Assembly: GCF_000004195.4 (NCBI RefSeq)
Contig: NC_030677.2
Span: 172,160,519-172,224,518, forward strand
Source: Xenopus tropicalis
Taxonomy: Eukaryota; Chordata; Amphibia; Anura; Pipidae
Reading direction: 5' to 3'
Length of the DNA: 64,000 nt
Of this stretch, positions 46,400 through 56,331 are shown piece after piece. The notes under the pieces were generated by a model that saw nothing but the letters and a program-made list of their open reading frames with translations, ran no database searches and was not told where the DNA came from. Every line of letters begins with the position of its first letter. The stretch's first letter is position 1. The position numbers and the translations under genes are program-made.

Positions 46400-46948
46400 T
46401 ATTCCTTTTGCCCCGCCCCGTACACAACCTGACACGCCCCCAGCTGCTGTTGCCGACAATCTGCCTGTAGCATTTTTTTTTAGGATTTTGATTTTTGCGT
46501 TCCATTCAAGGCACTTACTCCACATGGAATTAAATACGCCAGCACTAAATCTTCGCAACTGTATAGATGTAACGAACGCGTCGCATCTGCAGGCCACTAA
46601 CAGAGTTCGCTCGGCCGCCTCTACCCCCAACACGCTGCAAACTACCACGCCCACCTCCGTTTCTATCGGACCTAATAACCCCGCCCACTACATGTAGCCG
46701 CTCCCACCCTACCCCGCCCAGAAGCCGAGCGGCAGATGCTGAAGTTGGAGGGAGAAGGTGGGCAGGCGGGTGTGTGTGGATGAGATGCGGTCGGAGAATT
46801 GTGTCGAAGATAATCTGTAGGAGTAGTGCTGGGACCGCGTACTATAGACCATTACCGTGCGTTACACTTGTGCGAGTGTGCGGTCCGGAACAGGCGTGTG
46901 TCCTCTCTCCGCTAACCCGTCGCCTGTAGCTCCCACGAAGAAGCGCGG
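46400..46948 (+). promoter_or_regulatory. trim36: candidate internal trim36 promoter and 5' UTR (CpG-rich)
   Basis: In an otherwise AT-rich 27-kb intron this interval is GC-rich with many CG dinucleotides. It has GC boxes CCCCGCCCCG (46411-46420), CCCCGCCC (about 46678-46685) and CCCCGCCC (46712-46719). AACGCGTCGC and CCGTGCGTTACAC-type motifs lie nearby. It is not part of a repeat that I recognise. It leads into a short ATG exon with a consensus splice donor (46949-46990). An in-frame TAA at 46913-46915 would terminate any upstream reading in that frame. I infer an alternative trim36 promoter; a promoter for a non-coding transcript is the alternative. Confidence 0.65.
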
Positions 46949-46990
46949 ATGGAGGGAACGGGTCGCCGCGAGTCGGTGGGTGGCCAACAG
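46949..46990 (+). CDS. trim36: candidate trim36 alternative first exon 1b (14 codons)
   Basis: ATG GAG GGA… encodes MEGTGRRESVGGQQ and ends at a strong donor, CAG|GTAGGT, in phase 0, the same phase as exon 1a. Spliced to exon 2 it would give …GGQQ-GVIKNIERELVC, so the RING and everything after it would be unchanged and only the leader would differ. The ATG is the first one after the in-frame stop at 46913, with G at +4 but C at -3. Using this exon shortens intron 1 to 6.6 kb. The evidence is CpG-rich context, start, donor and phase; no transcript has been seen. Confidence 0.62.
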
Positions 46991-47199
46991 GTAGGTGTCA
47001 CGTGGGGGGCTGGCCAGTTGGCTGCCCGGGGGTAAGTAACCCGAAGCCGCAGAGACGCACTGCCCAGGGGTTCGTGTGGGGCTGATCTGAGCCATATCCT
47101 CATCCTGGAGCTGCAACAGCGTGCGCTTTAGTAGCCGGGACTTCCAGCAGCTGCTGTTGTGCCGCAACTCCCAGTATCCCCTAACAGGACCCACATACA

Positions 47200-49318
47200 C
47201 ACCCACCCACTTCTGTTCATTACTATGGGATTTTAAGAAGCGTATTTATCAAATAGGGAACTTTAACCCATTGGTAAATACCTTTAAAAATCCCATAGGA
47301 ATGAGTAGAACATGGGTGAGTTTTGCTGTATTAAACTCACATTTGGATAAATCTGCCCCTCAGTGTAGCAGCAATCAGCCTGTGCTCTATTCCAATAACC
47401 CCACAGGGTATTATAGTGAAAGCACTCATAATAATAGATACAGGAGCCTTGTAACTCAGGCCATAATAACATGATAGATCTGCTCAGTAATGGTATATAT
47501 CTGTTTAACACGTTTCACTCCTGCCTTTATTGTAAATCCCAAGTTGCAGTGTAGCAGTAAATGGGTGGCTCCTCTCATTTGTGGCCTCTGGGTGCTGCAT
47601 ATCCCATAGGTGACACCTAAGTTACTTATCTAGTTATTATGACTGCTCTGCAAATTCTGCCTTGTGTCCTCTTAATGTGGCTGTTATATCATTGAACATG
47701 CACTTTATAAGCACTAGTGGTTTTTACTACTTACTCATGGCACTTGTGCTGAATTAAGAGTCCCAGTTCTTTACTTTGCCAAGCCCTCACACCCTCTGCC
47801 CTTCACTTTTTACATAGGTTTATTGGCTGCTTCACTCTGTCCTTGGGGCCTACTTAGTGCCTTGGGCATCAATGTTATGGTGACCCATGCGTTCCCTGTG
47901 TTACATTTCTGCTGCTTACCTTATGGGTAAGAGTTGGATGAGTATATTCTATGGTAGATGTATGGGACTTGCCATTTTCTGAATAAGCCTGTAATGTAAC
48001 ACAGCACTGATCCAGGAACTAGCTGCTATTTTTTAAAATGAAATTTATTCAATTTGCTGCAGGTCAGAAATAGCAGGAGCAGCTGTTTTACTTCCCTTTA
48101 TGTACAGAGATGAACTTGATGGACATATCTTTGTTTTGGATCTTAAATAGCATTATGATTATGTTAGGAATGAAATGGGCTGTTGGCCCTCTGGGCTTAT
48201 ATGCAGTAAGCTCATGTGGGGCCCTTGACACACTGATCAGTTCAGGGGCCCCAGGAATGGCTGCACTCAGTATTATAGGAGTTAAAGGCCACCACAGAAT
48301 CTCTATACAGAGTGGAGAACATTGAATACTTAAATTAGTCGTGACGGGGGAAACAAACGTGAGTGCTTAGATATAATATTGCCCATTGTTAGAAGGAAAT
48401 AACATCAAAGAATCTGAAGCTGCCAACTCCTAACAATTCTTCTTTCACTGTTTAGGAGCTCCAGGCTTCTCCACACTGAGCTGGTATAACTGGTTCTTAG
48501 CTCCCCTGCTCCGCTTTATATTCTTGATCTGATCATCAAACTGATTCTGTACAGAGACCTTGTGTGCATGCACCGTAATATACTCATTGGCCAAGCAAGG
48601 CCCAATATGCATTGTCATCTGAAAAGAGAACTGTCTCATCTATGTGAGCTGTCTTATTTTCTGATGGGAGTGACAGCATGTTGTGTTGCTGTTTCAGATT
48701 GGTGGTAACTGCAACTGATGGGTTTGCGGTTAGTTGATGCAAAATTGGCTGGAGTCCCCCCCCCACCTCCCCTGACCTCACCCAGGCTGCAGTAAAGTCT
48801 CTGCTTCCCATGACAGGAACTTGAGCGATGTGCGGCTGCCTATTCAGCTGTTCAGTGAATATGGGCAGTTCTTTTTTTTTTCCCCTCTTCTGGCTTCTCT
48901 CATTGTTGTTGAATCCTTCGGATGCAAACGGAAACAGAATATAGCACTCAGTGCAGACTGACACCATACCAGGTGGTTGCTACAAAATGGGGATGTTGGC
49001 AACAATTTGCCACCTCGCTGTGGGTTTCCCTTCCCCCAAACAACTACTCTTGATGTAAAATTCATATGGTGCATCTGTTCCAAAATTCTTAGTCCACCAA
49101 TTGCTTTACTGTTGGGCTGCCCAACTATAGGCCAGTGGACCAGATGTGTCCCTCCAAGGGCATTTTTATGGCCTCTCGCTCAAAGGACTTTGGGTTATGT
49201 ACATCTGGCCCTTGAACACAAGGCATCTAAAAACTAGTGCAGAAGATTTAAGACTGTTTTGTCCAATATGAAATCAGTAATTAATCAGACCCCCCTCCTT
49301 TAGCTCTTACCAGTGTAA
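47200..49318. other. intron sequence, little recognised
   Basis: No exon-like segment. Near 49105-49235 the sequence TTGGGCTGCCCAACTATAGG…CATCTGGCCCTTGAACACAA is a degenerate relative of the hAT MITE at 30638-30808. The ORFs here show no familiar domains. Confidence 0.4.
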
Positions 49319-49620
49319 TATAGATTTAGAACCTGTTATCCAGAATGCACGGGACCTGCTGTTTCCCAGATAATGGATCTATCTGTAATTTAGATCCCTA
49401 TACCTTAAGTAAACTTACTTTTACAGTGAGTTATTAGCAGTTTTGGAAGGGCTGTAACTGTGAGCCAGGTGTTTCAGTACTTAAACAAATTTCCTAGTTG
49501 CTGTCTAAGACCTCTAAAATTGCTGAAATTAGGCTCATTTTCAACCATACGTAAGAATCCATTGTTTAATACCCATGACCATACACCTCCCAAACTATTC
49601 TGGCTTGTATATAAAGGCAA

Positions 49621-50064
49621 TAAGTGCTTGCTAATACCTGTGTGTAGGTATGAGATCTACCAAGCACAGTTTAATGTGGCAGTGTCAGTCTGTATAATGT
49701 TGTTAGGGCAAAGGTGTTGTGTTTGCTCTGGATTGGTTTGGCCAGGTCTAGTCATACTTTACCAACCATTGTGTTGGATAAGAGGGGTGCTGGCTAGGGG
49801 ACACCCTAACTGTGTTTTTGAAAATTTCCAGATATTCAAAATAAAGTGAATCATTTCTGTTTTGTTTCTCTAATATTGATAATGAATATACGGTAATGAT
49901 CGTGTACTTTGCACTCCTGGCGAGGTTGCACTTACAAGATATGTGTTCTATGTGTAACTGCACTTCCTGCTTCAGAATTTGGTTGCTACTAGGAATTTCT
50001 GCATGTGGCTTTCTCTGAGATGTCCATTTCTTTTGTATTTTCTGTTGAACATCTCTCCCTTTTT
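49621..50064. repeat. dispersed duplication, copy A
   Basis: About 440 bp starting TAAGTGCTTGCTAATACCTG and ending near AACATCTCTCCCTTTTTT. It is repeated in the same orientation at 51608-52020 with clear but incomplete similarity, including several substitutions and indels. A shared TAAACTTACTTTTACA precedes each copy (49410 and 51580), so the original duplicated unit was longer. It does not have transposon termini. Confidence 0.85.
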
Positions 50065-50098
50065 TGGTGTTTCCAAGTTAAGGGGTCTTTCCCTATAC

Positions 50099-50380
50099 CA
50101 GGGATCCCCAACCTTTTATACCCATGAACCACAGTCAAATCGAAAAAGTGTTGGGGAGCAACACAAGCATTAAAAAGGTTCCTGGAAATATAATTGGCTA
50201 TTTGGGAGCCCCTATGGGGACTGGCAGCCTATAGAAGGCTCTCTTTGGCTTTACATTGGGTTTATGCAACAAACACTTGCCTCCAAGCCAGGAATGTAAA
50301 AATAAGCACCTACTTTGGAGCAACATCCAAGCGGTTGGGGAGCAACATGTTGCTTACGAACCACTGGTTGGGGACCACTG
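50099..50380. mobile_element. hAT-like MITE, 282 bp, perfect 8-bp target duplication
   Basis: Starts CAGGGATCCCCAACCTTTTA and ends CTGGTTGGGGACCACTG, flanked on both sides by CCCTATAC. It is the opposite orientation to the copy at 7190-7485 and lies between the two copies of the 49.6/51.6 kb duplication. Confidence 0.92.
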
Positions 50381-50393
50381 CCCTATACCTTAA

Positions 50394-50807
50394 AGGAGAA
50401 GGAAAGGCTAAGTCACTTGGGGGTGCCAAAATGTTAGGCACCCCCAAGTGACTTAGAGCGCCTACCTTGTACCCCGGGCTGGTGCCCCTGTACGGAGGGA
50501 ACAGCACCAGCCCGGGGTAGCTGCCGGCGCTTCCTCCTTCCTCCTCGCTTGCGCGCGCATGCGCAGTAGAGTGAAAAGCCGAACTTAAACATTAAAGTCG
50601 GCTTTTCACTCTACTGCGCATGCGCCGGCCGGCGGATTTCGCCGGCAGCGCGCAAAGGAAGGAGGAAGCGGTGTCTACAGGTGCCCCGGGCTGGTGCTGT
50701 TCCCTCCGTACAGGGGCACCAGCCCGGGGTACAAGGTAGGCGTTCTAAGTCACTTGGGGGTGCCTAACATTTTGGCACCCCCAAGTGACTTAGCCTTTCC
50801 TTCTCCT
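50394..50807. mobile_element. TTAA-flanked MITE, nearly perfect 414-bp palindrome
   Basis: TTAA precedes AGGAGAAGGAAAGGCTAAGT and follows ACTTAGCCTTTCCTTCTCCT, an exact reverse complement. Further in, CACTTGGGGGTGCCAAAATG, CTGGTGCCCCTGTACGGAGG and GCATGCGCAGTAGAGTGAAA all find inverted partners. The loop centres near 50590. It starts only ten bases after the hAT MITE at 50099-50380. Its GC-rich stem is the strongest fold-back in the window. Confidence 0.92.
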
Positions 50808-50859
50808 TTAAGTCTACTAAAAAAAATCTTGTAAACATTAATTAAACCCAATATGATTG

Positions 50860-51505
50860 TTTTGCTCCCAATAATGATTAATTATATCTTAGTTGGGATC
50901 AAGTACAAGGTCCTGTTTTATTATTACAGAGAAAAAGGAAATCATTTAAAAAAAAAAAATTCAGCTTTTCCATATCAATTCAGCAGCTTATTGGTTCTAG
51001 CAACTATGTTGCTGAAAATCCCATTGGGCAAGGACCACATCAGCAATAATGAGGTCTGCTCCCTATAAATGTGCCTGTTGGGGCCAAAGCACAAGGAAAG
51101 TGTAAATAAGATAGCAAGTCCAGGGAAAGCCTGCCAGTGCCCTAGTTGCAGTGAAGGAAAAAGATCCTGCTCTGTTGATTTGCCGAAAACTACAAGAAGG
51201 GAAATAACGCTACCCATAATCCGTTGCGTGGCTCTCAAGACCAAGACTGAGAGACTTGATAAGGCGCATATTGTCCTTCTTGTGAGCACACAAAAAAATG
51301 CGTATGCGCAGAAGATTGACAAGGACACACAGAGCAACGTGATCACAAACAAAATGGCACACGCGACCTCCTAAAGTAACTATTGCTTTAAATGATTGAT
51401 TATTCTCTTTCAAGGCAGGTTTTTGATTAAAAAAAGGTAGCCATCTAGGAGAGGGGAATGAGACAAATTAAATTAGCAATTTTGTAAAAGCAGTCTTTCC
51501 TTGTC
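50860..51505. repeat. MITE fragments in intron 1
   Basis: About 50870-50970 contains the internal part of the 'tatgggatccc' family (GTTGGGATCAAGTACAAGGT). The segment to 51505 ends GTCTTTCCTTGTCCTTTAAA, like the right end of a TTAA-type MITE. The middle (51000-51360) is unassigned. Confidence 0.5.
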
Positions 51506-51607
51506 CTTTAAAAGTTGTGGCGACTAATCACTGCATCTGTCTTTGCACTTAGTGGATCTAAGCCCAAAAAATGACTATGTAAACTTACTTTTACAATTAA
51601 GGTTAGA

Positions 51608-52020
51608 TAAGTGCTAATACCTGTGTGTAGGTATGAGATCTTCCAAGCACAGTTTAATGTGGAAGTGTCAGTCTGTATAATGTTGTTAGGCCAAAGGTGT
51701 TGTGTTTTGCTGTGAATGGGTTTGGCCAGGTGTAGTCATGCTTTACCAAGCATTGTGTTGGATAAGAGGGGTGCTGGCTAGGGGTCACCCTGACTGTGAT
51801 AATAAAGTTTTGTTTTATTTCTCTCATATTGGCAATAAAGATACGATAATAATTATGTACTTTGCACTCCTGGCGAGGTTGCACTTACAAGATATGTGTT
51901 CTATGTGTAACTGCACTTCCTGCTTCAGAATTCGCTTGCTATTAGGAATTTCTGCATGTGGCTTTCTCTGAGATGTCCATTTCTTTTGTTTTTTCTGCTG
52001 CACATCTCTCCCTTTTGTGC
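51608..52020. repeat. dispersed duplication, copy B
   Basis: Same orientation as 49621-50064, starting TAAGTGCTAATACCTGTGTG. Shared blocks include GTGTTGGATAAGAGGGGTGC and CTCCTGGCGAGGTTGCACTT. Copy A carries about 30 extra bases near 49815-49850 compared with this copy. Confidence 0.85.
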
Positions 52021-52309
52021 TGCTCCCACAGGGGCCTAAAATGTGCAGACAAAACCTCTTTCCGAATGATTAGCTGGTGTCCTGTGTTTTCTGCTAATTC
52101 ATTCAGGCAGAATGTAATGCAGACTCTTTCGTTCATCTGGTTAATTGAAGGAGGCACTCTGTTCCTCCCCCATCCTCTGCACGCTTTGTTATATAGATTG
52201 TGGCATGTGTTTTGGAAGCGATACATGTATTATTGCCATTGTTTTATTATCCTTTATATGCATATGTTGCAGTGCTTTAAATAGTTGGTCATTTTCATCA
52301 GTTCCTTCC

Positions 52310-52520
52310 TCATAAAAGCTGACAGTCTAAGGTCCCTATCATATTACACACATTGTGGCCAGTGTTATTAGGAGACTGTTAACCTTCTTGTATGTTTTTG
52401 GAGTGTGTGAAAAAGCAGCTCAAGTATTGTAAGAACATACAGACTCCTTGCAGACAGTGCCCTGCCTGGAAATGATCATGACACCCCGGTACTACAAGGC
52501 AGAAATGCTAACTAGGGAAC
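52310..52520 (-). repeat. degenerate tRNA-derived SINE
   Basis: On the minus strand the head reads GGTAGCATGGTGGTTCCCTA then GTTAGCATTTCTGCCTTGTA, a decayed tRNA-like A-box region. The body follows with CAAGGAGTCTGTATGTTCTT and a tail block GGGACCTTAGACTGTCAGCT. The repeat at 13440-13620 shares the body blocks. The name is inferred from the tRNA-like head and shared order. Confidence 0.6.
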
Positions 52521-52638
52521 CACCATGCTACCTAATACCATTTATAACATTGGATAGGTTAAGTTAAATTCACTTTGTGGTGTTGGTTGTCCTTTAGAAC
52601 AAAAGCAGAGCTGCTATAAAACGTATAAAGCTTATTTT

Positions 52639-52853
52639 AAGGTGGCCATAAACTTAACAATTATGATTTTTCTTGCGACCATTGATCGATTCAGCCCTAA
52701 ATGCAGCTTTCACTGTCCCGCCTGATCGGCAAGGTGACCAATATTCAAGGCTTTTCCTATGTTGGTCGCCTCACCAATCCACCATACACACGCTGAATAT
52801 CATACAAAACCTTGTTTGGTACAATAATATCGGTGCGCATATGGACAGCTTTA
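52639..52853. mobile_element. MITE copy, 'ggtggccatacac' family
   Basis: Starts TTAAGGTGGCCATAAACTTA and ends GTGCGCATATGGACAGCTTTA. Internal CATTGATCGATTCAGCCCTA matches the blocks at 58560-58600. Confidence 0.7.
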
Positions 52854-53613
52854 GCCTAAAATAACTCTATCTTTGTTCTTCCCACACATTATTTTTGTGT
52901 TCTTGCATTTCTTGAAAATAGGGCCCATTTTGTCCCATATTTCAGTTTATAATCTCTAATTTGTGTTTTGTTTTGTTTTTTTTAAGTTTATTTGTAAAGT
53001 AAAGAAATATTCCTTGGGTGGGTTAACTGGAAGACGTTATTTTCTGGCCCAGCAGTTTGAAAACCTATTGTGAGACGTTAGTGGGGAAATAGATGGGTAA
53101 CTTATCATCTGTCTCTGATCCACAAATACACTGCCCCTTTTTCCATATGATGCCCCATTTTGAATCTTAACAGCTGGTGGAAAATATGATCTCATTTTAG
53201 TGGAAGGCTAACAAATGTGACTCTGTGCCCTTTATCAAGCAGTGCAGAGAGTAACCTGAGACCACTTGCTCATCCCCAGGAGAAATGCTATTTATTATTA
53301 AAGTCATGTATTCAAATACAGTAATGCCCCTTTATCTATGGCCTGTGTGCTAGGGAACCCACCAGGAGGCCTTTGCCTGCTACTTGCATGCATTTCATAA
53401 ACTGTACATTGCACAGCAGAAAAATATATTTTTGATTTATTAAAAGGGATAGTATTGCACAATAGATATGCATGGGCTTTTTAAGTAGTCTGGGAATACA
53501 TGCAAGGCCCTGTTGCAGATAGCCAAATGAAAAGTTAAGTTTTGTAATTTTGAAAATAAAGCAGTATATACTAGATATGGTTATTAAGTCTGCTCTATTT
53601 TTATTTTTTTAAG

Positions 53614-53848
53614 GGTGTGATTAAGAATATTGAGAGGGAACTGGTATGCCCTTCCTGCAAGGAATTATATACCCATCCACTGATCTTGCCCTGTCAGCAT
53701 AACATTTGCCATAAGTGTCTCAAGGAGCTTCTTTACTTGACTCTTGAGGACTCCACTGATGTCAGTTCAGAAGCATCAACACCTGGAAGCCCACGCATTC
53801 GGATGACTTCCCCCAGTGTTGAAAGAATCGACAGACTTGTCAGATCAG
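53614..53848 (+). CDS. trim36: trim36 exon 2 (residues 22-99, first half of RING)
   Basis: The acceptor is a pyrimidine run ending TTTTTTTAAG; the donor is TCAG|GTTTGT, and the exon ends in phase 1. It encodes GVIKNIERELVCPSCKEL, then a RING core with Cys33, Cys36, Cys48, His50, Cys53 and Cys56. These are six of the eight zinc ligands of the C3HC4 RING that recruits E2-ubiquitin. After that comes an acidic, Ser/Thr-rich stretch (TLEDSTDVSSEASTPGSP) and the basic RIRMTSPSVERIDRLVRS. The last two ligands are in exon 3, so the RING is split by a long linker, as in other class C-I TRIM proteins. Similarity to TRIM36 is strong throughout. Confidence 0.96.
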
Positions 53849-54404
53849 GTTTGTATTAATGTTTTATTATAAATATATAGCACAGTATATAAATATCTTT
53901 TACACACATAACAGTGACACAGCTTGTTTCACTAGAGGGATCATTTTATGTTTAAAGGAACACCAGCATCTGGGGGACATAAATTGTTATGTTCAAGCTT
54001 ATTTATGAGCTGTTATTTGGGATAGTAGTTTAGATGCTACTTCAGTGTACTACCCTTGTAACTATAGGTTAAATTCACTAATAGAATTTGTTCATTGGGA
54101 GATTTAACTAAACTCCTGCTAAAAGAATTTTCAGTGTTATGATTCTCCCTTCCTGCTTCCTTGGTGCTCCTTCCAATTGTGTTGTAACACAGTGGTTTCC
54201 AAAACCATGTTACTCAGGGTTGCAAGCACTGTCCAGGAACACTCCTAGTTTCTGCAGGGGATGCACCTATACCCTGTAGTTATATTTAAAAAGAACTTAC
54301 AATGTGGTGGTAACATTGAATCAAGTAGTAAGTGCATTGCACCATTTTTCACCTCTTTTGGCCCACAATATTCCCCAGATATTTTAGCAGATAAGGCCTT
54401 AAAA

Positions 54405-54591
54405 CAGCGGTTCTCAACTTGTGGGTTCGCGACCCCTTTGGGGGTGAACAACCCTTTTTACAGAGGTTGTCTAAGACCATCGGAAAACACATATTTCCGA
54501 TGGTCTTAGGAATAATTTTATGGTTGGGGGTCACCACAAAATGGGAAACTGTATTAAAGGGTCGTGGCATTAGGAATGTTGAGAACCACTG
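54405..54591. mobile_element. SPIN-like (Space Invaders) hAT non-autonomous element, 187 bp
   Basis: Starts CAGCGGTTCTCAACTTGTGG with the following GTTCGCGACCCCTTTGGGGG, and ends TTGAGAACCACTG. Flanks are CCTTAAAA and CTTTAAAA, an 8-bp target duplication with one change. The internal palindrome AAGACCATCGGAAAACACAT / ATTTCCGATGGTCTTAGGAA is also as I remember from SPIN elements. SPIN is known as a horizontally transferred hAT transposon with copies reported in clawed frog, anole and several mammals. The family assignment is from recalled termini. Confidence 0.82.
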
Positions 54592-55119
54592 CTTTAAAAG
54601 ATGTGCAGCTACTTGCAGTAATAACATTTACTATAGTACATTGTTTCATTGAGGTCTGTGACACACGGACGCTTCTCTCCAGTGGGTGATGAAGTGCCCA
54701 ATGATACCTTCTCTGTAACTTTTAGTTTGAATTTGCTGCATTTAAAACATATTATATGCAGCAATGCCTGGTTATCTCCAGTGCGAAATAAGGCGTTTTT
54801 GAGCAAGGAATTCTACCACATTCTTTTCAGATCCAGCAGTACAGCTTCTGAAGCATTTCACAAAAATAGCAGCTGGCCATGAGAAAAGGGTTATGTGATC
54901 CTTTTAAAATTGTTTTGTAACTTCTTCTTGTAACCCTTTGTTACTTGTTCACCAGCAACTGTCACCTTATATTATGACATTGGAATGAAATGAGCAAATA
55001 GCTTATAGGAAGGTGTACACTTACAGCAAGACCACACCCTAACGTTGTGCTTAAATTCTTGCTAATTTTGTATATCTTTATTTTTAAATGTCTGAATTAT
55101 AAATGTCAATTGCTTTCAG

Positions 55120-55149
55120 CCTCCCAGCGGAGTTCTCTTGGGCGAAGAG
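55120..55149 (+). CDS. trim36: candidate 30-nt cassette exon of trim36 (in frame)
   Basis: The acceptor TTGCTTTCAG and donor GAG|GTAGAG bracket exactly 30 bases. Entered in phase 1 from exon 2 it reads A-S-Q-R-S-S-L-G-R-R and leaves phase 1 for exon 3, so inclusion or skipping keeps the frame with no stop. The joined linker would be RSASQRSSLGRRGSKRNS. Inclusion makes a new RRGS site, a basophilic-kinase type motif, beside the constant KRNS. It lies in the linker between ligands six and seven of the RING, where TRIM paralogues vary in length. There is no transcript evidence here, and short sequences can meet splice rules by chance. Confidence 0.55.
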
Positions 55150-55316
55150 GTAGAGGTGACTTTATTTATATGTTAAATAACATATATTTTATTTATATGT
55201 TAATATATTATATTCTTGGGTTTCCTTCGTGTGTGGGTCTTTAATCTTTCTTTGGTTGTAATTTTTCATTCTGTTGGAGAAACATAAAAATTACTGCCAG
55301 TGTCATTAAATACAGT

Positions 55317-55830
55317 ACAGGTATGGCAATTTTTTTCATGCAACCATGGGTTTTTCCATAATTTAAATGATCGTAACATGATTATTCTGCACCAATGTGG
55401 AATTATGCATCTTATGTAACAAATGCTAGGCACCCTGCAGTGATTGTAATCATTTACCTGGTACCCTGGGCTAGTGCACCTGTGAGCAAGCAATCCTTTT
55501 CCTTCCGTTCTCTTTCTTTGAGATCCCAGGGCTGACGCATGTGCAGTAGAGTGAAAAAGCAGGTTTTTTTTTTTTTGGTAAATTTTATATTAAACTCCTG
55601 GCTCGGTGCAGTTTTTTGACAAGAGCACTGACCCTGGGTATTGGGTAAGTGATTACAGTTACGGGGGGTGCAGTGATTTAGACTTTACTTTTCCTTTACG
55701 TACAATTACAAAAAAACATAATTTTAAAATGGCAAAAATGGGAGGTAGCCTTCCCGTAATTCTATGGGAGGTAGCCTTCCCGTAATTCAAAACTGGATAT
55801 CTGGTTCATGGAAAAGTGATTCTATACCTG
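55317..55830. mobile_element. 'caggtatgg' MITE interrupted by a second MITE
   Basis: The outer ends are ACAGGTATGGCAATTTTTTT (55317) and GTGATTCTATACCTGTA (55830), with GGAAAAG near the right. Inside, about 55425-55695 is a decayed relative of the 50394-50807 palindrome: TGCAGTAGAGTGAAAAAGCA, ACCCTGGGCTAGTGCACCTG, ACTTTACTTTTCCTTTA. A direct repeat of GGGAGGTAGCCTTCCCGTAA occurs at about 55740 and 55768. Confidence 0.65.
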
Positions 55831-56134
55831 TATTCCTTTAATAAGCACTACTTATTTTGGAGGTTGGGCTAGTTTTTTTTTTGTTATATTTGTTCTCTTG
55901 AGTTTTTTTTTTTTTTCCTTTGGTGAAAGCCTACTCTTGCACTTTTCTATTTTTCCTCTTGTGTTTGGGTATCTTTTCTCTGGCTCTTGAACACAATGGC
56001 CTGTTACAGTGAAATATTACCCTCTATCTGGGTAAGGCTTTCACTGCTGGTATATATTTAGTAATACCTGCACTTAGATGGAGAAATGTGTTTAGATTTG
56101 ACTGACATGAATGCATTCATAATAATACACAGAC

Positions 56135-56331
56135 TGGGGATGCACAAATCCACTATTTTGGGATTCGGCCCAACCCCATATTCATCTGAATACTGAATCC
56201 TAATTTGCAAGTGCAAATAAGGATGAGGAGGGGCTACAGAGAACCGTGTGAAAAATTTTCAACTTCTGTGTTTATGTGACAAAAAGTCAGGAGCATAGAT
56301 TCAGGCCAATCCTGGATTGGGTACATCCCTA
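56135..56331. mobile_element. hAT-like MITE, 197 bp, perfect 8-bp target duplication
   Basis: Starts TGGGGATGCACAAATCCACT and ends GATTGGGTACATCCCTA, flanked by ACACAGAC on both sides. A shorter relative of 34752-35068. Confidence 0.9.

Noticed and set aside
46340..46654. 104-codon minus-strand ORF over the CpG-rich region
   Set aside because: A GC-rich segment with few stops; no recognised domain, and the plus-strand promoter and exon 1b interpretation explains the composition better.
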